This document shows, piece by piece, positions 26,255 to 34,490 of a stretch of DNA of 64,000 bases (within the stretch, counting starts at the first letter, position 1; every line of letters starts with the position of its first letter). The position numbers and the translations under genes were made by a program. The DNA comes from Promicromonospora thailandica (lineage in GTDB: Bacteria; Actinomycetota; Actinomycetes; Actinomycetales; Cellulomonadaceae). The notes beneath the pieces were generated by a model. It was not told where the DNA came from, ran no database searches, and saw only the letters and a program-made list of their open reading frames with translations. The stretch lies in assembly GCF_024171955.1 (NCBI RefSeq), contig NZ_JAMTCS010000004.1, positions 62,001 to 126,000 on the forward strand, written 5' to 3'.

Positions 26255-27471
26255 GGGGCCTCCGCGTACGAGGCGAGGGCGGCGTCGGTGCCGCCCCCGG
26301 CCGGTGCCGGGTGGCCCGCGCGCCGCAGCACGTGCTCCAGGGCGGCGAGCGTGGTGAGCACGGCGTCGCGGCGGGCGTTGTACCCCATGGTGCCGATGCG
26401 CCAGACGACGCCGTGCAGCGGGCCGAACGAGGTGCCGATCTCGATGCCGAAGTCGTCCAGCAGGGTGCCGCGCACGGCGTCGCCGTCGACGCCGGCGGGG
26501 ATGCGCACGGCGACCACGTTGTGCATCGTGTGGGCCGGGTCGCCGAACACCTCCAGGCCGAGCCCGCGCACGCCGGCGAGCATGGCGGCGCCGTGCCGGG
26601 CGTGCCGGGCGACGGCGGCGTCCACGCCCTCGTCGGCCAGCAGGCGGGCGCACTCGCGTGCGGCATACAGCATCGACGTGGCCTCGGTGTGGTGGTTGAG
26701 GCGGCGCGGCCCCCAGTACTCCATGATCTGGGCGAGGTCGAGGTAGTTGGACCGGATCGGCGCGCCGGCGGGCGGCACGTCGTGCGCGGTGCGCAGGCCG
26801 GCCTCGATCTGCGTGCGCCGGCCGATGGCGGCGACGGCCGCGGGCGAGAGCGTCACGGGCGCGCTGCCGGACGGCCCGCCGAGGCACTTCTGCAGACCGG
26901 CCGTGGCGGCGTCGACGCCCCACGTGTCGGTGGGGAACGGGTTGCCGCCGAGGGTCGCGGTGGCGTCGACGTACAGCAGGGCGTCGTGCTCGTGGGCGAT
27001 GCGGCCCAGGTCGGCGAGCGGCTGGGCCATGGTCGTGGAGGTGTCCCCGTGCACGACGGCGACCACGCGGGGCCGCACGCGGCGCACGGCGTCCTCGACC
27101 TGCCCGGGGTCGAAGACGGTGCCCCACTCGGTCTCGATCGTGTGCACCTCGGCGCCCGCGCGGGCGCCGATCTCCGCGAGGAGGTGCCCGAACCTGCCGA
27201 ACACCGGCACCAGCACCCGGTCGCCGGGCTCCAGGAGCGACACGAGCGCGGCCTCGATGCCGGCCCGCGACGTGCCGTCCACGAGGAACGTCTGCTCGTT
27301 CGTGGTGTCCCAGACTGTCCGCCACAACGCCATGGTCTCGGTCATGGTGCCGGTCATGAACGGGTCGAACTGGCCCACCAGCGGCGCGGCCATGGCGCGC
27401 AGCACGCGGGGGTCGGCGTCCACGGGCCCGGGGCCCATGAGCAGCCGGGCGGGCGGGTGCACCTGCGTCAT
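26251..27471 (-). CDS. pucG: (S)-ureidoglycine-glyoxylate transaminase (PucG type, class V aminotransferase)
   Basis: 406-residue PLP enzyme of the serine/alanine-glyoxylate aminotransferase group. It begins LLMGPGPVDADPRVLRAMAAPLVGQFDP. The PLP lysine lies in GLQKCLGGPSG and the cofactor Asp in YVDATATLGGNP. Operon position after allantoate amidohydrolase suggests the PucG reaction: ureidoglycine plus glyoxylate giving oxalurate plus glycine. Overlaps both neighbours by 4 nt. Alanine-glyoxylate activity cannot be excluded. Confidence 0.85.
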   Translation of the reverse strand: MTQVHPPARLLMGPGPVDADPRVLRAMAAPLVGQFDPFMTGTMTETMALWRTVWDTTNEQTFLVDGTSRAGIEAALVSLLEPGDRVLVPVFGRFGHLLAEIGARAGAEVHTIETEWGTVFDPGQVEDAVRRVRPRVVAVVHGDTSTTMAQPLADLGRIAHEHDALLYVDATATLGGNPFPTDTWGVDAATAGLQKCLGGPSGSAPVTLSPAAVAAIGRRTQIEAGLRTAHDVPPAGAPIRSNYLDLAQIMEYWGPRRLNHHTEATSMLYAARECARLLADEGVDAAVARHARHGAAMLAGVRGLGLEVFGDPAHTMHNVVAVRIPAGVDGDAVRGTLLDDFGIEIGTSFGPLHGVVWRIGTMGYNARRDAVLTTLAALEHVLRRAGHPAPAGGGTDAALASYAEAP

Positions 27472-28913
27472 GCGGGCCGTCCGGCGTGCTGGGCGGCGGC
27501 GCTGCCGGGCCGGGCGATCAGGCGGCCGTCCGCGCGCAGCGTGTCGGTCACCGCGCCCGTGATCGTCAGGCCGTCGTACGCGCTGACCGGGTTGCGATGC
27601 GCGAGCTGCGCGGCATCGACGGTCGTCACGGCGTCCGGGTCGTAGACCACCAGGTCCGCCGCCGCGCCCTCGGCGATGACGCCCTTGGGCCGGTCGCCCC
27701 GGTCCAGGCCCACCAGGGCGGCGGTGTTCGCCGACGTCCACCGGGACACGTCCGCCAGGGACACCCCGCGCCGGCGGGCGGCGTCGGCCAGGGCGACGAA
27801 GCCTGTCTGCAGACCGGAGATGCCGCCCCAGGCCGCCTGCAGGTCGGTCTCGCCGACCGGCCCGCCCAGCCGCTTCTCCGCCACCGACGACGGCGAGTGG
27901 TCGCTGACCACGCAGTCCAGGATGCCTTCGCGCAGCCCGTCCCACAGGGCGTCCCGGTTGCCCCGGTCGCGGATGGGCGGGCAGCACGTGTAGGCGGCGT
28001 CCCCGTCCGGGATGTCCTCGGCGGCGAGCACCAGGTAGTGGTGGCACGTCTCCGCGGTCACGGGCAGACCCTCGGCCTTGGCCTCCGCGAGCAGGTCGAG
28101 CACCTTGGCCGAGGACACGTGCAGCACGTGCGTGCGTGCGCCGGTCTCGCGGACGGCGTCGAGCAGCGTACGGACCGCGGCGGTCTCGGCCGCCTCGGGT
28201 CGCGACAGCAGGAAGTCGGCGTAGGCGCGCGACGGCGGGCGCGGCGCCGCCGCGAGCACCGCCGGGTCCTCGGCGTGCACGGCGAGGAGCCCGTCGAACC
28301 GGACCAGGCGGTCCATCACGACGACCAGCTCGTCGGGGTCGAGCGGCGGGAACTCGGGCACGCCGGAGTCGGCGAGGAACGCCTTGAAGCCCAGCACGCC
28401 CGCGTCCCAGAGCGGCTCCAGGTGGTCGGCGTTGCCCGGTACGGCGCCGCCCCAGAAGGCGACGTCGACCGGCAGCCGGCCGCTCTCCCACTCGGCGTCC
28501 TCGGGCAGCCGTTCTGCCGCGGCCCGCGCGGCCGCCTGCTTGACCCGCAGCGCCTCCACCGTGGTGGTGGGCGGGATGGAGTTGAGCGGCATGTCCACGA
28601 TCGTGGTGATGCCGCCGTACGCCGCGGCCCGCGCCGCCGAGGTGAACCCCTCCCAGTGGGTGCGGCCGGGCTCGTTGACGTGCACGTGGGTGTCGACGCC
28701 CCCGGGCAGGACCACCCGGTCGCGCAGGTGCCAGACGGCCGTCGGCCGCGGCGGCGGGGCGCCCAGCATCCCGTCGTCGTGGGCCGTGACCGCGTCCGGG
28801 TCGGACGTGCCCCACCACACCTGGGCGATGCGGTCGCCCTCGGTGCGCACCACGGCCGGGCGCAGCTCGCCCTCGACCAGCACGCGCTCGGACCCGATCA
28901 GCCGGTCGGTCAT
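27468..28913 (-). CDS. allB: Allantoinase
   Basis: 481-residue cyclic amidohydrolase opening allantoin to allantoate. Signatures: VVLPGGVDTHVHVNEPGRTHWEGF (metal His pair), GVLGFKAFLADSG (metal-bridging Lys), AVHAEDP, HVLHVSSAKVLDLL, AETCHHYL and VVSDHSPSSVAEK. These residues favour allantoinase over dihydropyrimidinase or dihydroorotase. ATG at 28913 overlaps the uricase stop by 4 nt. Longer upstream in-frame sequence is only the uricase shadow. Confidence 0.92.
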   Translation of the reverse strand: MTDRLIGSERVLVEGELRPAVVRTEGDRIAQVWWGTSDPDAVTAHDDGMLGAPPPRPTAVWHLRDRVVLPGGVDTHVHVNEPGRTHWEGFTSAARAAAYGGITTIVDMPLNSIPPTTTVEALRVKQAAARAAAERLPEDAEWESGRLPVDVAFWGGAVPGNADHLEPLWDAGVLGFKAFLADSGVPEFPPLDPDELVVVMDRLVRFDGLLAVHAEDPAVLAAAPRPPSRAYADFLLSRPEAAETAAVRTLLDAVRETGARTHVLHVSSAKVLDLLAEAKAEGLPVTAETCHHYLVLAAEDIPDGDAAYTCCPPIRDRGNRDALWDGLREGILDCVVSDHSPSSVAEKRLGGPVGETDLQAAWGGISGLQTGFVALADAARRRGVSLADVSRWTSANTAALVGLDRGDRPKGVIAEGAAADLVVYDPDAVTTVDAAQLAHRNPVSAYDGLTITGAVTDTLRADGRLIARPGSAAAQHAGRPA

Positions 28914-29821
28914 ACGAAGCCTCCGATCGTCGCCCAGACGGGATGCTCCCCGCCCGCCTGCCCGTCCTGCCGCTGGACCGCCGCCTCGATCAGCCCGTAG
29001 GGCCGGTCGGCGGCGAAGAACACCTCGCCGGGGTTGTCCAGCCCGAACGGCTCCAGGTCCACGAGGAAGTGGTGATTGTTGGGGCACGAGAGGCGGATCT
29101 CGGCGATGTCGTCGAACGCCTCCAGCACCGCCCGGCCCATGGCGAAGACGGTCTGCTGCAGGGCCAGCGAGTGCAGGTCCGCGAACGTGGTTAGCAGCAG
29201 CGCGCGGACGGCGGCGTGGCGCTCGTCGAACTCCCGCGGCCCGGCCGCCTCGGCGAAGGACGGCGCGTACCGCCACCACGCGGTGACGTCCGTGGCCAGG
29301 ATCCGGTCGTCGGTCTCGGCCAGGGTCGTGTACCGGTCGCGCGGGAAGCCCGAGAACTCCGAGCCGGTCGACTTGAGCACCGTGACGTCCTGGACGCCCG
29401 CGAGCACGGTCAGGCCCGCGTCGTCGGCGTGCACCAGCGCGGTGCGGCGCTCGGCCGCGCCCCGGACGAAGGCGTGGTCGTGCCCCGCCCCACGCGCGCC
29501 GATCCGCTGCCAGCCGTACTGCTCCGCACGCCACCGCCCGCCCGTGACCTGCGGCTCCCTCAGGAAGTGCCGCGCCAGCCGCAGCAGGAACGTCTCGGGC
29601 GAGCCGACGCCGTCCCGCGCGAACGCCTGCACCGTGTTCTTCTGCGTGTCCGTGGCGATGACACCCGTGTTGTCGCCCGAGACGTGCGTGGCCCGGAAGT
29701 CACCGCGCAGCTGCGACGTCACGCACAGGTCGGTGATCCGGTGCCGGGCGGTGTCGCGGTCGACCCGCAGGAGCCGCACCTCGGCCTTGCCGTACTGGTT
29801 GGGTCCCAGGACTATCGACAT
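28910..29821 (-). CDS. uao: Urate oxidase (uricase)
   Basis: 303-residue cofactor-free uricase of tandem T-fold type. Conserved parts include NQYGKAEVRLLRV at the N-terminus, VIATDTQKNTVQAFARDG (catalytic Thr with Lys nearby), VLKSTGSEFSGFPRDRYTTL, and SCPNNHHFLVDLEPFGLDNPGEVF (substrate Gln/Asn and His). It converts urate to 5-hydroxyisourate. It starts one base after the HIU hydrolase stop, so the two consecutive pathway enzymes are co-translated. Confidence 0.94.
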   Translation of the reverse strand: MSIVLGPNQYGKAEVRLLRVDRDTARHRITDLCVTSQLRGDFRATHVSGDNTGVIATDTQKNTVQAFARDGVGSPETFLLRLARHFLREPQVTGGRWRAEQYGWQRIGARGAGHDHAFVRGAAERRTALVHADDAGLTVLAGVQDVTVLKSTGSEFSGFPRDRYTTLAETDDRILATDVTAWWRYAPSFAEAAGPREFDERHAAVRALLLTTFADLHSLALQQTVFAMGRAVLEAFDDIAEIRLSCPNNHHFLVDLEPFGLDNPGEVFFAADRPYGLIEAAVQRQDGQAGGEHPVWATIGGFV

Positions 29822-30115
29822 CTAGCTCCCCCGGTAGGTGGTGTACGCGAACGGGCTCAGCAGCAGCGCGACGTGCGTGTGGCCGGGCCCGAGCACCACG
29901 TCGAGCACGACCTGCCTGAAGAACGTCTCGCGGCCCTGCGCCCCGAACCAGTCGCCCGCGGCGAACGTCAGCACGTGCCGGCCCGCCTCGACCTCGCCCC
30001 AGGAGACGCGGCCGTCGTCGTCGGTCACGGACTGCCGGTCGCCGAGCGTGACCGCCAGGCCCGCGGCCGGGAGGCCGCGCGCCGCGTCCAGCACGTGCGT
30101 CGAGGCGGTGCTCAT
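29822..30115 (-). CDS. uraH: 5-hydroxyisourate hydrolase (transthyretin-like)
   Basis: 97 residues with the HIU hydrolase marks: THVLDAARGLPAAGLAV at the start, TDDDGRVSW in the middle, and the diagnostic C-terminal YRGS. Slightly shorter than the usual 105-120 because the loop after DGR is compact. It turns 5-hydroxyisourate into OHCU. The ATG at 30115 overlaps the OHCU decarboxylase stop. Confidence 0.93.
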   Translation of the reverse strand: MSTASTHVLDAARGLPAAGLAVTLGDRQSVTDDDGRVSWGEVEAGRHVLTFAAGDWFGAQGRETFFRQVVLDVVLGPGHTHVALLLSPFAYTTYRGS

Positions 30116-30603
30116 GCGGGCTCCACCACCGACTCCAGCCGCAGCAGCGCGATCTGGCGCAGCTGCTCCGCCGTCACCAGCGCCTCCGTGGCCGGGTCGT
30201 TGGCCAGCCGCTCGGTCAGGTTCGCGAGGATCTCCTCCGCCGTCCGCCCCGCGGCACGCACCAGGAAGATGCGGCCGAACCGCTCCTCGTAGGCGGCGTT
30301 GCCCGCCGCGATCCGCGCGGCGGTCTCCTGTGCCGCCACGGGCTGCTCGCCCCGGGACAGCCGCGCCTCGGCATCCGTGCCGGACGCCCGCTCCCCGATC
30401 CGCGGGTGGCGTGCCAGGGCCGCGTCCACGTCGGCGGCCGACCAGTCCCCCGCGGCCCGCATCGCGCGCAGCAGCAGGGCGTCGCGGCACGCGTACGGAC
30501 GGCCCGCGACGACGTCGTCGACCCACGGGGTGATGTCGGCGCACGGTCGGATCGCCGACGCCGCCTCCGGGGCGGGCAGGGCGTTGAAGGTCGCGAGGTC
30601 CAC
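30112..30603 (-). CDS. uraD: 2-oxo-4-hydroxy-4-carboxy-5-ureidoimidazoline decarboxylase
   Basis: 163-residue all-helical enzyme giving S-allantoin from OHCU. Conserved FNALP near the N-terminus, HPRIGE (catalytic His), SRGEQ, and the NAAYEERFGRIFLVRAAGRTAEEIL block are all present. It starts with GTG at 30603 and is followed with a 4-nt overlap by uraH. It is the first enzyme gene of the tight overlap series that continues to 23234. Confidence 0.93.
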   Translation of the reverse strand: MDLATFNALPAPEAASAIRPCADITPWVDDVVAGRPYACRDALLLRAMRAAGDWSAADVDAALARHPRIGERASGTDAEARLSRGEQPVAAQETAARIAAGNAAYEERFGRIFLVRAAGRTAEEILANLTERLANDPATEALVTAEQLRQIALLRLESVVEPA

Positions 30604-30665
30604 GGGACAAACCTAGTTTCGATCCGCCCCCGGCGGTGAGACACGCGTTTCAGGTGCGTAAATCT

Positions 30666-31808
30666 TCAGCCCGCGAGCCGGCCCGCCAGCGCCAGCAGCG
30701 ACCGGTCCGAGCCCGCCAGCCCCACGAGGCAGGCACCCGCCGGCAGGCCGCCCGCGGTCGCCACGGGCACCGAGACCGCGGGCAGGCCGCCGATCCCCGC
30801 CACGCACGTCAGCAGCATCGTCGCCGTGCGCACCTGCTCAGCCTCCTCCGGCCGCGGCGCCACCGACGCCGCCGACGGCAGCACCAGCACCCGCTGCCCC
30901 AGGCGCTCGCGGATCTCGGCACGGGCGCGGGCGACGGCGGTCCGGGCGGCCTCGGCGTCGTCCGCCCCGACGGCGCGGGCCCGCTCGAACCGGTCCCGGA
31001 CGGCAGGCCCGAGCGTGTCGGCCCGGCCGTCGAGCCAGGCCCCGTGCACGGCCCACGCCTCGGCCGCCTGCAGCGTCTGGAAGGCCGCGAGCAGGTCCGG
31101 TTCGGGCGCCCAGTCGACGGGCTCGGCCCCGGCGTCCGCGGCGAACCGGCCGACGGCGGCGCGCACCTCCGGCGTGGCGAGCGCCAGCAGGGCGTCGCTC
31201 GTGACGAGCGTGGCCGCCTCCGGCAGGGGCTCCTCGTCCCGCGGCAGCAGGACGTCGCCCACCCGGGCGAGCGTGCCGGCGTCCCGGGCGAGCCAGCCGA
31301 CGGTGTCGAAGGTCGGGGCCAGCGGCAGCACCCCGTCGGCGGGGACGGCGCCGTGCGTGGGGCGCATGCCCCACAGGCCCTGGTAGGCGGCGGGCACGCG
31401 CACCGAGCCGCCCGTGTCCGTGCCGAGCCCGACGCTTGCCTCGCCCGCGGCGACCGCGGTGGCCGGGCCGGACGTCGAGCCGCCGCTGATCCGCCCGGGA
31501 GCACGCGGGTTGGGCGGCGTGCCGTAGTGCGCGTTCGCGCCGGTCAGCGAGTACGCGAACTCCTCGGTGCGCGCGATTCCCGCGACGGCGGCCCCGGCGG
31601 CGAGCAGCCGGGCGACGGCGTCGGCGTGCGCCCGCTCGACCGGCGCGGCCGCGAGCCACGCGGGATTCCCGGCGCCGACCCGCTGCCCGGTGACGGCGAA
31701 GAGGTCCTTGACGGCGACGGTCTCGCCGTCGAGCACTCCCGGCCGGGACGGGGCGACGAGGGGGCCGGGTTCGGGGCGCACGCGCCACACCCTGGGGTCG
31801 GGAGCCAT
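30666..31808 (-). CDS. Amidase signature family hydrolase
   Basis: 380 residues. The Ser-Ser-Lys triad is readable: VKDLF (Lys), RISGGSTSGPATAV (cis-Ser region) and GLGTDTGGSVRVPAAYQGLWGMRPTHG (nucleophile Ser). It lacks the extra C-terminal domain of allophanate hydrolases. Lying 62 bp upstream of uraD in the same direction, it may work on a late ureide product: oxalurate is possible if the transaminase makes it, ureidoglycolate or formamide-like amides are others. The family is sure, the substrate is not. Confidence 0.85.
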   Translation of the reverse strand: MAPDPRVWRVRPEPGPLVAPSRPGVLDGETVAVKDLFAVTGQRVGAGNPAWLAAAPVERAHADAVARLLAAGAAVAGIARTEEFAYSLTGANAHYGTPPNPRAPGRISGGSTSGPATAVAAGEASVGLGTDTGGSVRVPAAYQGLWGMRPTHGAVPADGVLPLAPTFDTVGWLARDAGTLARVGDVLLPRDEEPLPEAATLVTSDALLALATPEVRAAVGRFAADAGAEPVDWAPEPDLLAAFQTLQAAEAWAVHGAWLDGRADTLGPAVRDRFERARAVGADDAEAARTAVARARAEIRERLGQRVLVLPSAASVAPRPEEAEQVRTATMLLTCVAGIGGLPAVSVPVATAGGLPAGACLVGLAGSDRSLLALAGRLAG

Positions 31809-31846
31809 GCGCCCATGCTGCCAGTGCGCCGCAGCGGGCCCGCCGG

Positions 31847-32790
31847 CTACCGCGCGAAGTCGGCCTTGCGGATCCGGGCGTGCACACCCTTGACGACGTC
31901 GACCACCTGCGAGATGTCGAAGTCCGTCGCCGCGGACAGGTAGGCGTACGCGTGCGCGGGCGACATGCCGTACCGCACGCCGAGCAGCGCGACCGCCGCC
32001 CGCACGCAGTTCTGCACGGCGACGTCGAGGTCCGCGTCCAGCCCGGTCGGCACCAGGTGCTCCGCGGTCTCGGCGAGCGGTCCCGCCAGCTCCCCGAAGG
32101 TGGCGACGGCGTCCGCCGCCGGGATCACGTCGAGGCGCAGCCGCACGCGCAGCGAGGCCTCGAACGCCGTGAGCGCCACCTCGCCGTCGCCCTGCGCCAG
32201 GTGCGGGTCGCCCACGTAGGCGAGCGCGCCGGGCACCTGCACCGGCAGGTAGAGCGTGGACCCCGCGCCCAGCAGGTTGATGTCGATGTTGCCGCCGAAC
32301 GGCCCCGGCGGCACCGAGTGCGGACGCACGTCGCCGGCCGCCGCGACACCCATGATGCCGAGGAAGGGGTGCAGGTCGAAGGACACCCGCCGCGCCGACG
32401 CCTCCGCCAGCGGGATCGACCCGCGCCCCGCACCTCGACCGGCCCCGTGACGACGTGCCCGCCGTGCGCGCCGGGCTCCCCCGGCAGGCCCGGCACCCGG
32501 TCGCCCAGGCGTGAGCGGCGCAGCCCGGCGAGCTCGACGGCGTCGGCCAGGACGGCGTCGGCCGGCACGCCGTGCTCCGCGAAGAAGGCGAGCGGGTCGC
32601 CGCCCTGGTCCTCCAGGATGCCCTCGTGCGACAGCGTGTCCACGACCACCTCCTGGCCGGGCGCCACCGAGAGGACGGCGGTGTCGGCGGCGCAGGGCAG
32701 GCGGCCCCAGTACGCGGTCTCGGCGGACGTGGGCAGGTAGACGCCGGTGCCGACGTCCGTGCCGGGCTGGAGGATCGTCTGCTGGTGCAC
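31847..32790 (-). pseudogene. Acetamidase/formamidase, frameshifted with probable internal deletion
   Basis: The N-terminal part (GTG at 32790: HQQTILQPGTDVGTGVYLP, then VVVDTLSHEGILEDQGGDPLAFFAEHGV, ending HVVTGPVEVRGA) and the C-terminal part (SFDLHPFLGIMGVAAAG, PPGPFGGNIDINLLGAGSTLYLPV, GDPHLAQGDGEV, GMSPAHAYAYLSAATDFDISQVV) belong to one FmdA/AmdA protein but lie in different frames. The switch is near 32421-32427. About 30 residues that usually separate these parts also seem to be missing, so an out-of-frame deletion fits better than a single-base error. Alternatively a short functional variant exists with one sequencing indel. Confidence 0.75.
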
Positions 32791-32831
32791 GGGGCGACTG
32801 TAGCCGGGGCCGGCGTCCCGCCCCGGACCGG

Positions 32832-33422
32832 TCAGGCCGGCCGCGCGAGCAGCGCCCGGACCGCGGCGCGCGCCGCGCCGAACGCGTCCGGCTGGGCGCG
32901 CGTGGAGTGCGCGATGATCGCGCCCTCGTAGAGCAGGTGCACCTGGGCGCCGAGCGCCTCGGCGTCCGCGTACCCGCCCGCGCGCACCAGGTCGGTGAAG
33001 ACACCGAGCATGTGCCGCTTGTCCGCCAGCACCACGGCGTTGCCCGGGTGCTCGAGGGCACCGATCTCGGCGTGCGCGTTGACGAACGCACAGCCGCGCG
33101 TGTTGTCCTGCGCCCACTCCTCCGCGATCTCGAGCGCCGCGAGCACCTGGTCGGCACCGGGCCGCGCACCGGTGTCCACCCGGGCGGCGAGCCGCTCGCC
33201 GAACCACGCGACCCAGCGCTCGCGTCGCCGGGTCAGGTACGCGGCCACCAGGGCGTCCTTCGAGCCGAACCGGTCGTACAGCGTCTTCTTGGTGACCCCG
33301 GCCTGGTCGGCGATGAGGTCGACGCCGACCCCGCGGATCCCCCGCTCGTAGAACAGCTCGCTCGCGGTCAGCAGGATGCGCTCCCCCGCCACGGTGTTCG
33401 GGTTGGGACTGCGGCGCGGCAC
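32832..33422 (-). CDS. TetR-family transcriptional regulator
   Basis: 196 residues. The N-terminal HTH reads ILLTASELFYERGIRGVGVDLIADQAGVTKKTLYDRFGSKDALVAAYL. The C-terminal ligand domain contains a conserved-looking CAFVNAHAEI stretch. GTG start at 33422 is preceded by a good GGGAGGT ribosome site. It is divergent from an EamA transporter, and probably controls it from the shared 78-bp region. It is also 41 bp upstream of the broken formamidase on the same strand. Confidence 0.9.
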   Translation of the reverse strand: MPRRSPNPNTVAGERILLTASELFYERGIRGVGVDLIADQAGVTKKTLYDRFGSKDALVAAYLTRRRERWVAWFGERLAARVDTGARPGADQVLAALEIAEEWAQDNTRGCAFVNAHAEIGALEHPGNAVVLADKRHMLGVFTDLVRAGGYADAEALGAQVHLLYEGAIIAHSTRAQPDAFGAARAAVRALLARPA

Positions 33423-33443
33423 GGGACCTCCCTCGGATCGACG

Positions 33444-33464
33444 GTGCACGTGCTGACGGTGCAC
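33444..33464. promoter_or_regulatory. Candidate TetR operator between divergent genes
   Basis: GTGCAC-N9-GTGCAC forms a 21-bp inverted repeat (33444-33464) within a direct repeat ACGGTGCAC at 33441 and 33456. A TATACC -10-like hexamer follows at 33471 toward the transporter gene. Position and symmetry suit a TetR dimer site. Confidence 0.5.
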
Positions 33465-33500
33465 TGCGAGTATACCGACCTGTGTGCTTACCTGGAGGGT

Positions 33501-34490
33501 ATGAGACAGAGCCTGCTGCACCGCCTCGCCCCCGGCCTGCTCGTCGTGATGTGGAGCTCCGGCTTCGTGGGCGCGGCGCTCGCCGCCCCCGTCGCGCCGT
33601 CCACCACCACGCTCCTGTGGCGCTACGTGGTCGCCGCGCCGGTCATGGTCGTGATCGTGCTCGCGCTGCGCCGGCGGTACCGGTGGCGGTACGTGCGGCG
33701 CGAGGTCGTGCTGGGCGTGCTCGGGCAGGCCGGATACCTGTACGGCGTGTTCCGCGCGGTCGAGGAGGGGCTGCCCGCGGGCACGGCCGCCCTCCTGGCG
33801 TCGCTGCAGCCCGCGCTGGTCGCGGTGGTCCTGGCGGCCACCGGCCGGGGCGGTTCCGGGCTGCGGCAGACGCTCGGCCTCGCCGTCGGGTTCGCGGGCG
33901 TCGCGCTCGCCGTCGGCCCGGACGCCGTGGCGGGTACGGGGATCGCCGGTGCGCTGTGGGCGCTCGGCGGCATGCTGTCCCTGTCGGCCGCGACGCTGCT
34001 CGGCACGCTGTGGCCCGCGCCGTCGGCGCCGGACGGCCACGAGCACGACGTGCTGGACTCGCTGGCCGTGCAGAGCGTGGTCACCCTGGTGCTGTTCGCC
34101 GTGGTCGCGTTCGCCGCGGGCGAGGCGGCGCCGCCCGCCGAACCCCGGTTCTGGCTCGCCGTCGTGTGGCTCGTGGTCCTGGCGTTCGCGGGCGGGTACG
34201 GCCTGTACCTGTACGTGCTGCGCACCCGCGGCCCGGTCGCGGTGAGCACGTGGCTCTACCTGACGCCGGCGGTGTCCGCGGTGTGGGCCTGGGCGATGTT
34301 CGGCGAGGCGCTGCCGCTGCTCACGATCGCCGGGTTCGCCGTCAGCCTGACCGGTGTGCTCCTGGCCCGCCCCAGCGGGCCACGTGGTGCCACACCTTCT
34401 TCAGGTCCTGCGGATGATGACGACCGGCCCGCACCGCCTCCCCGATCACCCGGGCGTCCAGCCAGCCGTCCGGCGCGTGCCGCACGCTGA
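33501..34490 (+). CDS. EamA/DMT-family transporter
   Basis: 329 residues with about ten hydrophobic segments in two homologous halves, as in drug/metabolite exporters: SSGFVGAALAAPVAPSTTTLLWRYVVAAP in the first, GPVAVSTWLYLTPAVSAVWAWAMFGEALP in the second. ATG at 33501 follows GGAGGG. The cargo is unknown. The last about 50 codons (Pro/Arg-rich, beyond the final helix) lie antisense to the 3' end of the convergent DUF3626 gene. Confidence 0.85.
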   Translation: MRQSLLHRLAPGLLVVMWSSGFVGAALAAPVAPSTTTLLWRYVVAAPVMVVIVLALRRRYRWRYVRREVVLGVLGQAGYLYGVFRAVEEGLPAGTAALLASLQPALVAVVLAATGRGGSGLRQTLGLAVGFAGVALAVGPDAVAGTGIAGALWALGGMLSLSAATLLGTLWPAPSAPDGHEHDVLDSLAVQSVVTLVLFAVVAFAAGEAAPPAEPRFWLAVVWLVVLAFAGGYGLYLYVLRTRGPVAVSTWLYLTPAVSAVWAWAMFGEALPLLTIAGFAVSLTGVLLARPSGPRGATPSSGPADDDDRPAPPPRSPGRPASRPARAAR

